DNA of 64,000 bases from CAWGCA01 sp963820955 (GTDB lineage Bacteria > Pseudomonadota > Gammaproteobacteria > Chromatiales > Chromatiaceae): contig CAWGCA010000016.1 of assembly GCA_963820955.1 (NCBI GenBank), positions 16,030 to 80,029 of the forward strand, in the 5' to 3' direction. The notes beneath the pieces are model-generated. The model was not told the DNA's origin. It searched no databases and saw only the letters and a list, made by a program, of their open reading frames with translations. Shown piece by piece: positions 35,380 through 45,373 of the stretch. The translations under genes and the position numbers were made by a program. Numbering within the stretch: position 1 is the stretch's first letter; each line of letters starts with the position of its first letter.

Positions 35380-36693
35380 ATGAAAGCACGAGCGAGGGCC
35401 GACCTCTTGGTCTGGCTGCTTTTAGCTGTTTGCGCCATGTCCGTAACGCCGGCCCTGGCGCAGCAAATAAAAGATGCTCCCGACTACGAGGAGCAGGCCG
35501 CGGCTCTCGATACCGAGATCCGAGCCTTCATCGAAGACGCTCAGGAATTCAGAGCCCGCGCCGAGGCCGCTGAGGGCAGCTTCGCCCGCATCCTCACGCA
35601 GCGGTCGGAAGACGCCGGGCTGGTCGCCATCGGGAAAGTGCACGACCTTGCTCGGCTGGTTATCGGTCGCGAAGCGGAAGGGCAGGACCCAGGTCCGTGG
35701 CGCGCCCGCGCGACGGAGTTGTTGGTGGACATGCAGAGCGGGATACAGGACTACCTGGAGCGAGTCCTGTCGCGGAAGGATCAGGACGCGGCACCGGACG
35801 AACCCGACCCGGCAAAGCTGGCGGCGCTTGAGGATCGCCAGGCGGAACTGTGGGCACGCATTCTGAGGCTTCTTGACACGTCGCTTACGACCATGACGCT
35901 GGCAAGGGAGTTCGGGCTAGACGTCGACGCGCAGCAAGCCTTCACCGAAAAATCGCTGACCGAGGTCGTACAGTTCCTATCCCTGTCTCTCGAGGGAACG
36001 CTGGAGCAGGTCGATCGCATCGCGAATCAGCTCATTGTGCTGCCCGACGATGCTGAGGTAATGGCCAAACAGCGCCTGGCGGACCTGCAGGTCAGGCGTC
36101 TCGCCGGCAACCTGGCCATCGCGAGCGACATGCTGGATCGGATGGGTCTCGAGGACGCCCGCTACAGGCAACAGCTTATTGAGGTCACGGGCACCGTCAC
36201 GACGGACATTTTCGACTGGGAAGTATTGAGGGGCCTGGTATCCAGGTGGGTCGAGGGTCTCGGCATCTGGCTGATCGACAATTTGCCCCAGTTGCTCTTC
36301 AAGCTGTTGCTGTTCCTGCTGGTGCTCTGGATTGCGATCGCGGTCTCGCGGCTGACTCGCCGGCTGGTAGCCGAAGGCCTTAAACGCTCGAATCTGAAGA
36401 TCTCGCAGCTACTGAAGAACATGATCGTCTCGACCGCAGGCGGCCTGGTGCTCCTTCTCGGCGTCCTCTTCGGACTTGCCCAGCTGGGCATCTCGGTCGG
36501 ACCGCTGCTCGCCGGCCTAGGTATCGCCGGCTTCATCGTCGGCTTCGCTTTGCAGGACACACTAGGCAACTTCGCTGCCGGCATGATGATTCTCTTGTTT
36601 CGACCCTATGATGTCGGCGATGTCGTCGAGGCGGGCGGTGTCTTCGGCAAGGTGAGCGACATGAGCCTGGTGAACACGACCATTCTCACCTTC
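35380..36693 (+). pseudogene. MscS family mechanosensitive channel, truncated copy A
   Basis: Identical in frame to the gene at 46427 for its first 438 codons, including signal peptide, helical periplasmic region, membrane segments and the pore helix block GIAGFIVGFALQDTLGNFAA. At 36693, in the middle of the beta domain after NTTILTF, the sequence switches to a fragment of an unrelated IS66-type transposase on the other strand. The C-terminal vestibule is lost. A stop follows at 36823-36825, so a chimeric 481-residue product could be made but should not assemble a normal channel. Confidence 0.88.
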
Positions 36694-36930
36694 TCCCCCG
36701 GGTTGTCTATTGCTTTTTCCTTTCTTACTCGACTTCTCCCGGTTGGGATCCGTAGATGGCGGCTTACTGCTGTTTTTGCTGTTGAGGGTAATGCGATTGA
36801 GCAGCAGGGTTACCAGCAGCAGTAAGACTTCCAGTGCCGATCTCAGTGCAGGTGACAGATCTTTCTCTTTGCTGAGAAGTTCTTTGACTGAGTTGATTGC
36901 TGAATCAACGTCAACGTCTTCTATTTTCAA
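36694..36930 (-). pseudogene. IS66-type transposase (DUF6444) N-terminal fragment
   Basis: About 79 residues from a TTG at 36930 with GGGG just upstream. LNSKNSSKPPSTDPNREKSS and KKGKSNRQPGG are the signature opening of the DUF6444 branch of IS66 transposases, different from the IS66 element inside the duplication. The fragment ends exactly where duplicated sequence begins (36693), so its insertion or a recombination within it created the truncated end of copy A. Confidence 0.75.
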
Positions 36931-37319
36931 TACCCCAATCTCGATCCACTTTGAATGAGATTATTATCGCATGGGTTTTCAGAACGACATTTTGGTTCCT
37001 GTAAGCGAATCTGAGACGTCTTAAAAAATGATTTGATGCCGCGGTTGCCTTGCTAAAAAGAAATCCTTGGTAGGCTTCGTGAAGCCTGTATGATTAACCA
37101 GAACGGTAGGTAGACAGTTCGCTCTGTAATCAGAAATAATGCAGAAAAACCCTGTCAAGTACTTTTTCTAATTTGCAGCTGAATAGTTACTTAATAACTA
37201 ACCATGCCCAGTTCATATTGCTCGCACATAATGACTTATAACGCCAGCCGTAAACGGCGTACTTGTATCAAAAACGCCTCAGAGTTTACTGCCTTGTCTG
37301 TTGATACCATAGCAAGATC
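36931..37319. other. Intergenic, AT-rich
   Basis: A small hairpin, AGGCTT-CGTG-AAGCCT, lies at 37072-37087. GTAAGCGAATCTGAGACG near 37000 resembles an IS66 tip, but in the wrong orientation for the fragment at its left. No gene seen. Confidence 0.35.
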
Positions 37320-38033
37320 TTAATTGGGTTCAGGCATTTTCTTAGATAGCGCATCTATGAAATCACGTGATATATCTCGGCCACCCAATTTACGTGACCT
37401 TTTTACTACGTCCCATGCCTTTTCATAGTTTCCCTCCAAGTAGAGAGAGCGTGCCCAATTGTTATATGCATTGTCATAATGTGGATTCAATATCAAAGCT
37501 TCGTCAAATAACGAGTTAGCCTTCAAATATGATTTCTTTGACGTTAATTTATCAATTTCAATAAAGCCTTTTTTTGAATAGGCTCTTGCTGCATCTGTAA
37601 GTAACCGTGGTTTTTCTTCATTGTCGTCTATAGACGATAAGGCATTATCATAATAGATGATAGCTTCATCCGTTTTTCCCTGTGCCCATAATATTGCACC
37701 AAAACCCCATTGCACTAGATAGTTATTTGGGTTTAAAAGCCAAGCCTGGTTAAATCGCCGCATAGCGGTTGCATTGTCACCCGCACTAAAACTCCTCCAT
37801 CCTTCTCCTGCGAATTTATTACTTCCATTTTCCCGAGAGCCAGAATTTCTTATAACTGTTGCGATGAAGATTTCATCAGATTTCTTTTGTGCCACTGTTT
37901 TTTCGATAGTGGGATATCCATACATGGGAATCATATTTATCGGTAAATTGGCAGTGCTTGATTCGTAATTGGTAGCACAGGCAGACAAAATTAATCCAAA
38001 AATTATCGATGACAGAAGTTTCATATTTTTCAT
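37320..38033 (-). CDS. TPR-repeat lipoprotein
   Basis: A protein of up to 237 residues with a lipoprotein signal: MKLLSSIIFGLILSACATNY, lipobox LSAC, Cys at about residue 19 from the ATG at 38024. From about residue 70 there are three to four TPR-like units: ATAMRRFNQAWLLNPNNYLV, DEAIIYYDNALSSIDD, ANSLFDEALILNPHYDNAYN and NYEKAWDVVKRSRKLG. It should be anchored in a membrane facing the periplasm and scaffold other proteins. Base composition is very AT-rich compared with neighbours, suggesting transfer. Either ATG (38033 or 38024) may be used. Confidence 0.75.
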   Translation of the reverse strand: MKNMKLLSSIIFGLILSACATNYESSTANLPINMIPMYGYPTIEKTVAQKKSDEIFIATVIRNSGSRENGSNKFAGEGWRSFSAGDNATAMRRFNQAWLLNPNNYLVQWGFGAILWAQGKTDEAIIYYDNALSSIDDNEEKPRLLTDAARAYSKKGFIEIDKLTSKKSYLKANSLFDEALILNPHYDNAYNNWARSLYLEGNYEKAWDVVKRSRKLGGRDISRDFIDALSKKMPEPN

Positions 38034-38252
38034 AACTGCTTCATTTTTACTTAAACGCTAAAAGGTTGACTATTTAACATGCAGAAAATGTCGGAATGTA
38101 TTCTGTGCGCAAGTCTTGTAATATGCCGCAGAACGACCGATTTGGGTAGCTCTTGGGAGACCAGTAGTGAATGACTCCTTTGAGTAGAACTGGTCATTCT
38201 AAGCGCCCGCAGTTACCGGCGGGATTGGGTCGATAAGGGACATCTGAGTATT

Positions 38253-38316
38253 TTGGTAGGTTGTTTTTTCTTCAACTCAGCCAGAAATCTTGCATTGCAA
38301 TAGGTGGCAGTTGGCT
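38253..38316 (+). repeat. Repeat family R2, second full copy
   Basis: It shares TTGGTAGG, then CTTGCATTGCAATAGGTGG and AGTTGGC with 27132-27194. Just before it, at 38224-38248, GGGTCGATAAGGGACATCTG resembles a minus-strand part of repeat family R3. No gene is recognised in 38034-38548. Confidence 0.5.
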
Positions 38317-38548
38317 AGGCCCGGTTAGTCGTCGCAGTGCAGCTTTTCGGCATACTTGACCGGCCAGGATTAGGAACCCGTCCCATCGTCAATTGGACGC
38401 TTGTACGACAGCGCAATTCCGAAGCTGGATAGAGGTTAACTCACAGCTTCCCAAAGAAGACGGCAGAGGTCTCCACATCTGAAGCATCCGACGGCAACAG
38501 CAGGCATCGCCGCCTGCGAACTCACCGCCCAGTCCTAACCGCGCCATT

Positions 38549-39625
38549 TCAAATGGGCTTCTCACACACAGGGCAGCACCGCCACTCAGGGTGGAGTGGG
38601 TAATTGCACGATGCGCAGGCCTGTTTGTACTCCGGCGCCGACACCTCGCAGCTTTGCGCCTCGCGGTCCCAGTTTCGCGACGCCCTGAATTCAACGGACC
38701 TCAGCAGCTGATAATACGCCTCTGGCTTCTCCTCCAAGAGCATCTCGCGCAAACACAGCCAGTGCGCCAGCTTCGCGGAGCTTTCGATCATCAGCTTCTT
38801 CATCTCCGGATCCGTAATGCGGGCAAAACGGGGATTCATTACCAGGGGGGACGGCAGACCACTGTGGAGATCTTCGAGAAAACCGTTTCTGTATACGTGG
38901 GCAGTGATGGCATTCGCCTCATCTCGAAGGGTGAGTTCGGGATGACCGCGCAGTGGAATCGTCTGACTCCTGTCGGTTTCGAAGTCGAGAAGCTCCAGGG
39001 GTGAAAGCAGCCGACCGGCCTTATCCTCGGCCAACCTATCCACGCCGCCGTGCTCGTCGTGATCGCCCCTGTGCATTTCGGCGGCCATTGCCTCCCAGTG
39101 CTTGGCGAGTTCCATCGGTGCATCCATCTCGACTGCAAGCTTCGCAAGTGAATCGTCACTGGCAGTTCGTTCCGTGTGTGCCCGGCGCCACGAGGATTCG
39201 GCGAGTAGCATCAAGTCGGCTCTCAGAGCATCTCGCAACTGCGACTCCTCGAGAATCTCCTCGGGCGCGTCGCAGTACATCTCGGCAGCAGTTACAGGAA
39301 ACGCGAATTGCATGATCGTCTCGAGCATTTCACCGGCGGTATCACCCGCGCCCACTTCTGTCTGGAGACCCTCGCGCTGCGCCAGTCGATCCAGGTCCTC
39401 GATCTGGACGTCTTCGGGTGACAAGGGGCTGCCGGCTTGCTCCGGCCAGTCGATCGTGATCCGGACAGGCAGGTGGAAATCTATGAACACGGGGCCGTCG
39501 TACTCCGTCCAACGACACCCTTCCGGATTGCCCACCTCATCGAGCAAGTAGCCGAGGTGATCCTCATCATGCGCCGTTACAAGCGTACACGAGAGATCCG
39601 GCCACCGGACGAGATACAGCTTCAC
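38549..39625 (-). CDS. Hypothetical protein with C-terminal zinc ribbon
   Basis: A 358-residue protein from a GTG at 39625, chosen because AGGAGG lies 5 bases upstream. The body is acidic and mostly helical without a recognised family. The last 30 residues hold a zinc ribbon: CASCNYPLHPEWRCCPVCEKPI, two CxxC knuckles about 10 residues apart. Such C-terminal ribbons usually bind nucleic acid or protein partners. High GC content contrasts with the AT-rich lipoprotein gene at its left. It lies in the unique spacer between the two long duplicate copies. Confidence 0.55.
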   Translation of the reverse strand: MKLYLVRWPDLSCTLVTAHDEDHLGYLLDEVGNPEGCRWTEYDGPVFIDFHLPVRITIDWPEQAGSPLSPEDVQIEDLDRLAQREGLQTEVGAGDTAGEMLETIMQFAFPVTAAEMYCDAPEEILEESQLRDALRADLMLLAESSWRRAHTERTASDDSLAKLAVEMDAPMELAKHWEAMAAEMHRGDHDEHGGVDRLAEDKAGRLLSPLELLDFETDRSQTIPLRGHPELTLRDEANAITAHVYRNGFLEDLHSGLPSPLVMNPRFARITDPEMKKLMIESSAKLAHWLCLREMLLEEKPEAYYQLLRSVEFRASRNWDREAQSCEVSAPEYKQACASCNYPLHPEWRCCPVCEKPI

Positions 39626-40281
39626 GGCCACCTCCTAGGTATTTCTATGGGCAACACTGAGAAATCGCGTCGAATTCTCGACCCCGGCAGCGCCTCATTC
39701 GCAGTTTACATGCTTCAATAATGTTGCTGTCAATTGGGCTTTCAACTTCAATAACTCTTCAGCATCGGGGACGGACATTGAAGCAGGTCCACCCTCGCTG
39801 CGGGACGACATTGGACTGAGCGAGTCGCCCACGATACTGATGGGTGACAAGCGTATCAGCAGGCCAGTCCAGCCGAGAAGGTTCGTGCTGCGCTGCACAA
39901 CAGTGCTGAGGTTCGGACCACCGGAGGGTCCAGGTGCGACCATAGCGGGTATGAGACTATACTGCTCGGACGCAGTCGCTCAACGACAGCTTTCGACCCA
40001 CTGCGGTCCTACACAGATTGCTTATATAGGGAGGCAGAATATTTCACTTTTCTGGGGGTATTCTTCACCTTGAACGTCAGCGAAGCGCCCGGGCCTGACC
40101 TGAAACTATCGTTCATTTTGATTACCACGGTACGTGATGCCGAAAACCTATACCGTGATTATAAAGTGGTTTAATTTTGATGGTGTTAACCTACAGTATA
40201 TTTAGTGCATTTACAAAATTGGACTTAAGAAGGCAAAGAATCTTCAGCCAGACTTTAAATGCCACTGATAAATTCTAGGGA

Positions 40282-41161
40282 GATGTTTGTGAATATATGG
40301 AACGTAAGGATTGCTAGTTTGTTGCTATGTACGCCCTTTGTTTCTTTCGCTGGAGAATCAACTGAAGAAGCATTGAAAGGGGAAAAATTATTTAAAAAAT
40401 ACGGTTGTACAAATTGCCATGGGGAAAATGGCGTTAACCCAACTTCGAAGTATGTACCTGTCTTAAAAGGTAAGTCTGCAGATTATATCTATCGAAACGC
40501 TTACGCTATCTTTGGCGATGACCGAGCCAACAGAAAAATCCATGCCATGCATGATCAATTCTGCATCGGGGAAGAACCGGAGGAAGGTTGTTATCCTATC
40601 CCATCTTCTCAAGATCTACGGACTATCGCTTCTTGGTTAGGATCATCTTCCTTGCCGGATAAAAAGCGTACACCACAAGAACTCTATGTCACTTCTGACG
40701 AGGCATACAAAAAGCTACAGGAACTGGGCGATAAAGTCTTGTTTATAGATGTTCGCAGTCGTGCAGAAATCATGTTTCTGGGCATGCCTACAGATGTGGA
40801 TGCCAATATTCCTTATATGACACCAGGATATTACGATGAGTGGGATGAGAAGAAGGGCATGTTCAAGATGCAAGCAAACAGTATGTTTGTAGAAAGGTTT
40901 TCGGAACTGATTGAATCGCGAAATATGAGCAAGGAAAGCCCAATTTTGCTGATGTGCCGTTCTGGTAGTCGAAGCGCTAAAGCGGCGAAGATACTTAACC
41001 TCGCCGGATATACAAATGTATACCATATCACTGATGGTTTTGAAGGTGGAAAGGCCAAGGATGGACCGAGAAAAGGCGAACGCGTAGTCAATGGCTGGAA
41101 GAATAGCGGCCTCCCATGGAGCTACAAGCTATCTAAAGCAGCCATGTACTGGGACATTTAA
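40282..41161 (+). CDS. Exported cytochrome c-rhodanese fusion protein, copy B
   Basis: The reference form of the fusion, about 292 residues. Signal peptide, cytochrome c domain with CTNCH, two further cysteines (FCIGEEPEEGC) that may form a disulfide, then the rhodanese domain with Cys225 in LLMCRSGSRS and a C-terminus WSYKLSKAAMYWDI. The rhodanese domain has an insertion (about residues 168-215, FLGMPTDVDANIPYMT onward) typical of periplasmic rhodanese-like sulfurtransferases linked to sulfur oxidation. The ATG is at 40282-40284 with GGGAG adjacent, and a GTG six bases on has better spacing. An electron-accepting heme beside a persulfide-forming cysteine suggests oxidation of bound sulfur; this is inference. 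Confidence 0.87.
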
Positions 41162-41293
41162 AAGACTTTGATCTAGCTGGTATCGGCCTACATTACAGGC
41201 AGTACCGCTGCAAGAAGACTTCTAATAACAACTGAAAACCTAACTTCCAACCCCGTTATGGTCGTAACCGTCCGGTGATTACCCTCTCGACAA

Positions 41294-41863
41294 CTACAGT
41301 CTGATGCGTTTCAGATTTGCGTTGGTCGCATTGATGTCGAAGGACTCCGGATTGAACGAACCGCCACACCACTCGAGCATCTGCTCGTATTCTTCATGAT
41401 CTGGATTTGCGATCACGTCCAGAAATTCATAATAACCCGGCACACCCCCCACATCCTCAGGTGGGCAGGCATTTTCCCCGCCGACGCACAGCGCATAGCG
41501 CTGAGGCTTGACCATTGGGTATATTTTCTCCAGCGTGATGCGATGTAGCCAGGAGTCGCCAAAGTCATAGATGTAGTTGAACTTCTTACGACGGCCAAGA
41601 ACTTTGAGCAGCTTTTTTCTCGCTTCGTTGATCAATTCCGGATCATCGTCCCAGTCAGGATCGATCATCCCATAGCGCAGGCCGGCGATATCAAACTCAT
41701 GCAGATGGCTATTCCACCAACCCATGGACTCCTGGATTACAGAATGAAGCTGCACCAGGGTGATAGTGTCCGGTATTAATACACATCGCCAGATCGTCGG
41801 CTCTGTATAGGTCAGCTCAATTCGAAGCTGCAATAAGGTCTCTGGGTTCAGACGTGGCGACAT
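41294..41863 (-). CDS. IS66 passenger: pRiA4b ORF-3 family protein, copy B
   Basis: This is the same 189-residue product as at 30233: LLQLRIELTYTEPTIWRCVL, FNYIYDFGDSWLHRITLEK, CPPEDVGGVPGYYEFLDVI. It starts 3 bp downstream of tnpC and is co-oriented with the transposition genes. The family's role is unknown. Confidence 0.82.
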   Translation of the reverse strand: MSPRLNPETLLQLRIELTYTEPTIWRCVLIPDTITLVQLHSVIQESMGWWNSHLHEFDIAGLRYGMIDPDWDDDPELINEARKKLLKVLGRRKKFNYIYDFGDSWLHRITLEKIYPMVKPQRYALCVGGENACPPEDVGGVPGYYEFLDVIANPDHEEYEQMLEWCGGSFNPESFDINATNANLKRIRL

Positions 41864-41866
41864 GGA

Positions 41867-43390
41867 TCAGGCAACCGCTCTGTCGATGATTTTTGAATTG
41901 CGATCATGCATCAAATTCCAAGGTAATAACTCGCCAATCCGGTTGATGGGATGGGTGGCAATACAGCTGAGCACATCGCGCAGGTAAGCCAGTGGGTCCA
42001 AGCCATTTAGACGAGCCGTACCGATCAGGCTGTACAGGGCCGCGGCCCGATCGCCGCCTTTGTCCGAACCGACAAACAGATAGTTTTTTCCCGGCCAAGA
42101 GCGACCGCACGTAACGCCCGTTCGGCTGCGTTGTTATCGATCTCCAGACAGCCATCGTCTCGATACCGGATCAAGGCCGTCCAGCGGGTCAATGCATAGC
42201 GGATCGCCTCTGCTACTGCCGACTTACGCGATACCTGGGCAAGCGTCGATTGCAACCACTGAAACAGCTCATCCAGGATCGGTCCGTCACGACTGCGCCG
42301 AGTGCTTTTGCGCTCATCCGGCGGCTTGCCCCGGATTGCACTCTCCACACGGTACAATTGTCGAATATAATCCAGCGCCGTCGCTGCCACAGGGCTCGCC
42401 TGCGCCTGGTGGATCTCGTAGAACTTGCGGCGTACGTGTGCCCAGCAGGCCACCTCGATCCGCCGGCCAGTTTCGAACAACCGATTAAATCCCGCATAAC
42501 CATCCGCATGGATCGCACCCCGATAACTGGCCAGGTGTCGCTGCGGATGTTCCCCTTTTCGGTCGGGTGAGTAGGCAAACCAGACCGACGGCGCCGCTTC
42601 GCCTTTTGCAGGGCGTTCGTCGCGAACATCGGTCCACAAGCGCCCTGTTTTGTCCGGCCTTTGCCAGGTGATAGCACCGGCACCGGGGTATCATCGGCGT
42701 GCAGGGTCTGACCAGCCAATGTGTGGCGTCGAAGGGCTTCTACCAAAGGCGACAGCAACTGGCTGGATGCGCCCACCCAATCGGCCAAGGTCGAACGCGG
42801 CAACTCAACACCGTCACGCGCATAGATCTCGCTCTGGCGATACAGCGGCAGATGATCGCAGTATTTCGATACCATAACCTGCGCCAGCAATCCCGGACCA
42901 GCCACACCCCGGGCAATCGGTCTCTCCGGCGCACTCGCCTGAATCAGCTTGTCGCAACCCTTGCACGCCAGTTTGGGCCGAACATGACGGATCACTTTGA
43001 AGCTCGCGGGAACATATTCCAATACTTCGGATACGTCCTCGCCAATGGATCGCAATTGTCCACCGCAGTCGGGGCAGTGATGGGTGTCGACAGTATGCAA
43101 CTCCACTTCCCGGGGGAGGTGTGCCGGCAAGGGTCTGCGTGACGGCTTACTACAACAGGCTCCTCGGAACTCTTTTGCGGGAGCGGTGTTACGGGGGGTG
43201 TGATTGTGCCATCCAGGAAGAGTGAAGATTGGGTATCTTCAGCGTCCAGCACTTCGGAACGGCGGCCAAACTGCATGCGCTGCAACTTGGCAACCAGCAG
43301 CTTCAGATGTTCATTTTCATGACTCAGTGACCGCACCAGCGCCTGCAAAGTCGCGGCGTCGCTGGGCATGGTTTCTTCCTGAATCGGCAT
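41867..43390 (-). pseudogene. tnpC: IS66 transposase TnpC, frameshifted, copy B
   Basis: All parts of an IS66 transposase are present: the N-terminal coiled region, zinc finger (HHCPDCGG, CKGCDKLIQ), DDE core (HADDTPVPVLSPG, AYSPDRKGEHPQRHLASYRG, NNAAERALRAVALGR) and IS66_C tail. They fall in at least three frames, with changes near 43135, 42630 and 42085. At 1524 bp the size is normal. Either the element is decaying or the consensus is wrong by single bases. Confidence 0.85.
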
Positions 43391-43428
43391 GCCGGTATTA
43401 TACCAGCTGCTTGTTTTGAAAGCCCTTT

Positions 43429-43773
43429 TTATGCCGCAATAACAGGGGCGGTGCGCTTGGGAATGCGCCAGTCAATGCCTTCCAGCAGCATCGACAATTG
43501 CGCCGGCGTCAAGGAGACTTTCCCGTTCTCCGCGCGTGGCCAGATGAACCTGCCACGCTCCAGTCGCTTGGCAAACAGGCACAGTCCGTCACCGTCCCAC
43601 CACAGCACTTTTATCCGATCACCGCGCCGGCCTCGAAATACGAACAGATGGCCGGAAAACGGGTCATCCAATAAGGCCATTTGTACCAGGGCGGCCAAAC
43701 CGTCGAAGCCTTTGCGCATATCGGTGACCCCTGCAACCAGCCAGATCCGGGTGCCCGGTGACGGACCTAACAC
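43429..43773 (-). CDS. tnpB: IS66 accessory protein TnpB (Orf2)
   Basis: A complete 114-residue IS66 Orf2 protein: IWLVAGVTDMRKGFDGLAAL, FVFRGRRGDRIKVLWWDGDG, LCLFAKRLERGRFIWPRAEN and QLSMLLEGIDWRIP. It is needed for IS66 transposition, with unknown biochemistry. Its start overlaps the end of tnpA by 7 bases, the usual coupled order tnpA-tnpB-tnpC. Confidence 0.92.
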   Translation of the reverse strand: MLGPSPGTRIWLVAGVTDMRKGFDGLAALVQMALLDDPFSGHLFVFRGRRGDRIKVLWWDGDGLCLFAKRLERGRFIWPRAENGKVSLTPAQLSMLLEGIDWRIPKRTAPVIAA

Positions 43774-44186
43774 GCCGACAACACCGCCAGCGCTGTTTTC
43801 AATACCTCCGGACAGACAGTGCCGGTGACAACGAGTCGATGTCCACCCGCGAGAGTAATCTCCAGGCTGCCATTGTCTAATGTATGATTCGGCGCCGATG
43901 TCAGTGAAGGTGTTGGTGCCGTAATGGGAACCAGTGTTTGAGGTTCATCCGCCAACAATCCCTTGCGGTACTGCCGGCGCCATTTAAACAGCTGGTTGGC
44001 ATTAACATCATATCGGCGTGCGACCACGGAAACAGAATTCCGACCCGCCAAGGTCTCTTCGACCATCTGCCGTTTTAGCGACTTACTGTATTGACGGCGC
44101 TTTGGGATAGCTTTGGTAGGTTCCCGCGTCCTTTTCTCTGGATCGATTGGTACTCTGCTCTCGGTACCTCGGGGGATAGTGTCCAT
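43767..44186 (-). CDS. tnpA: IS66 accessory protein TnpA (Orf1)
   Basis: A complete 139-residue IS66 Orf1 protein with an N-terminal IS3-like helix-turn-helix (RRQYSKSLKRQMVEETLAG, SVVARRYDVNANQLFKWRRQ) and a C-terminal segment GSLEITLAGGHRLVVTGTVC found in IS66 partners. It starts 100 bp inside the right tip of the element. Confidence 0.9.
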   Translation of the reverse strand: MDTIPRGTESRVPIDPEKRTREPTKAIPKRRQYSKSLKRQMVEETLAGRNSVSVVARRYDVNANQLFKWRRQYRKGLLADEPQTLVPITAPTPSLTSAPNHTLDNGSLEITLAGGHRLVVTGTVCPEVLKTALAVLSAC

Positions 44187-44294
44187 TTAGCCTCCTGGTG
44201 GACACCTCTTGGTGTCCGCTTATTAAGGAGGACCCATCATGGCGAGTCCGATGAATGCTGCAAGCCTGTACTCACCGGACGGTTACTTATGGTC

Positions 44295-44446
44295 TGCCCT
44301 GACGGGGTTTATTATTGTTTGGTGTAATTCCGGTTCTGGCCGGACCCTGCCTTATCAATCGGGCTTATCGCAACCTAAACAGAATCAGTGCGGGAAAGCG
44401 CCAGTAATTCCGGAGTGATTTAGTGAGATGACGGTACGCGACCCCT
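44295..44446 (+). repeat. Interspersed repeat family R1, copy 5 (within duplication)
   Basis: This duplicates the copy at 33247-33398, with one C fewer in GCGCC(C)AGTAATTCC and a G/C change. Confidence 0.75.
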
Positions 44447-44584
44447 TTCCGCCGTTCAACGCCCCCCCCCCGGTTCGGTGCTGCAGCGCCAGATAGCGGG
44501 CGTTAGTTAAGGAGCCAGCGATGGTGGCACGTAGTCAGTAGCAGTCGTTAATTAATGAACTTTGCTCTGATAAGATGCTAGCCA

Positions 44585-45136
44585 ATGACTGAAGAAAAAA
44601 AAATTCCCGGTGACCGCCCAGTAAAGCTTGTGGATATTGCTGCAAAACTCGGCGTATCCAGTGCAGGCATCCGCAAATTTGTTAAAAGGCGCAACTTCGA
44701 GCCATTCAAATTGCAGGAGGGCCAAAGCAAGCCCTGGTTTCTGTCACAGAAGGATGCTGAGGCGTTAATTGAGAGGGTGGAAGAAGAGAAAATTTATCGT
44801 ATCGCTCCAGATCAAGAAACAGCGCCTGCTGGATTATCGGGAGTATATGCGGTTGAGGTCCCAGCCTACGATGCAAACATTCGTCTGAAGATTGGATGGA
44901 GCGATAATATCATTGACAGACTTAATACTTATCGCGGGCTCGTGCAAGATTTACGTGTATTGCGAATTTGGCCGTGTTCAGAAAGCTGGGCCGAGCAAAT
45001 GGCACTAAAGTGGGCGAGATACAACAGTAGGCAAATTGGCGAAGAAGTATTTGAGTTTGAGGATAACGTCGTTGCGCTGGACTCCCTTGATGATGTGTTC
45101 GGTGCCGTCGGCATCAAACCGCAGAAGGGTACTTGA
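44585..45136 (+). CDS. HTH plus GIY-YIG-like (T5orf172/Mug113) protein, copy B
   Basis: Identical 183-residue product to 33538-34089: the HTH LVDIAAKLGVSSAGIRKFVK, GVYAVEV, and LKIGWSDNIIDRLNTYR. The gene lies between an R1 repeat and the ATT-start gene, in both copies in the same order. Confidence 0.68.
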   Translation: MTEEKKIPGDRPVKLVDIAAKLGVSSAGIRKFVKRRNFEPFKLQEGQSKPWFLSQKDAEALIERVEEEKIYRIAPDQETAPAGLSGVYAVEVPAYDANIRLKIGWSDNIIDRLNTYRGLVQDLRVLRIWPCSESWAEQMALKWARYNSRQIGEEVFEFEDNVVALDSLDDVFGAVGIKPQKGT

Positions 45137-45373
45137 GTATTTTGCTCGGATGACCTGAGTCGGCCCAACCCGGCGATCACCCCCTTCGTCTGGAATGACC
45201 GGCTCTAGTCGGAAAGGTCATGCATTACCCGACTTCCAGGAACTTCCTGAATTGATTGTAAGGAAAAGATTTCCAAGACTTATTAGTACCAAGTGTATAA
45301 ACATGCAAATCCATCCAACACAAAAAAACCACGCGGCTGATTTGCACCGTTAGGTTGATGTGGGAGGCAGATC

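Larger units (their letters stand above)
28932..36693 (+). repeat. Long direct duplication, copy A
   Basis: This 7762-bp segment is repeated nearly identically at 39994-47740. The left boundary is in the sequence CGACCCACTGCGGTCCTAC, part of the R1 repeat's right flank. The right boundary is inside the mscS gene, after ATTCTCACCTTC. Outside the IS66 element only a handful of differences are seen; inside it there are many small insertions and deletions. Confidence 0.92.
41264..44286 (-). mobile_element. IS66 family element, copy B
   Basis: Same tips (GTAACCGTCCGGTGA) and same 8-bp duplication TTATGGTC at 41256-41263 and 44287-44294 as copy A. The element was therefore already in place when the region duplicated. 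It is 3023 bp, with intact tnpA and tnpB and a frameshifted tnpC. Confidence 0.92.

Noticed and set aside
36700..36825. Extension of MscS copy A into a 481-residue protein
   Set aside because: The last 44 codons are antisense to a transposase fragment, so they are not a genuine channel C-terminus.
39695..39943. An 82-residue minus-strand frame before copy B
   Set aside because: It has low-complexity composition, no ribosome site and no recognisable family; considered non-coding.
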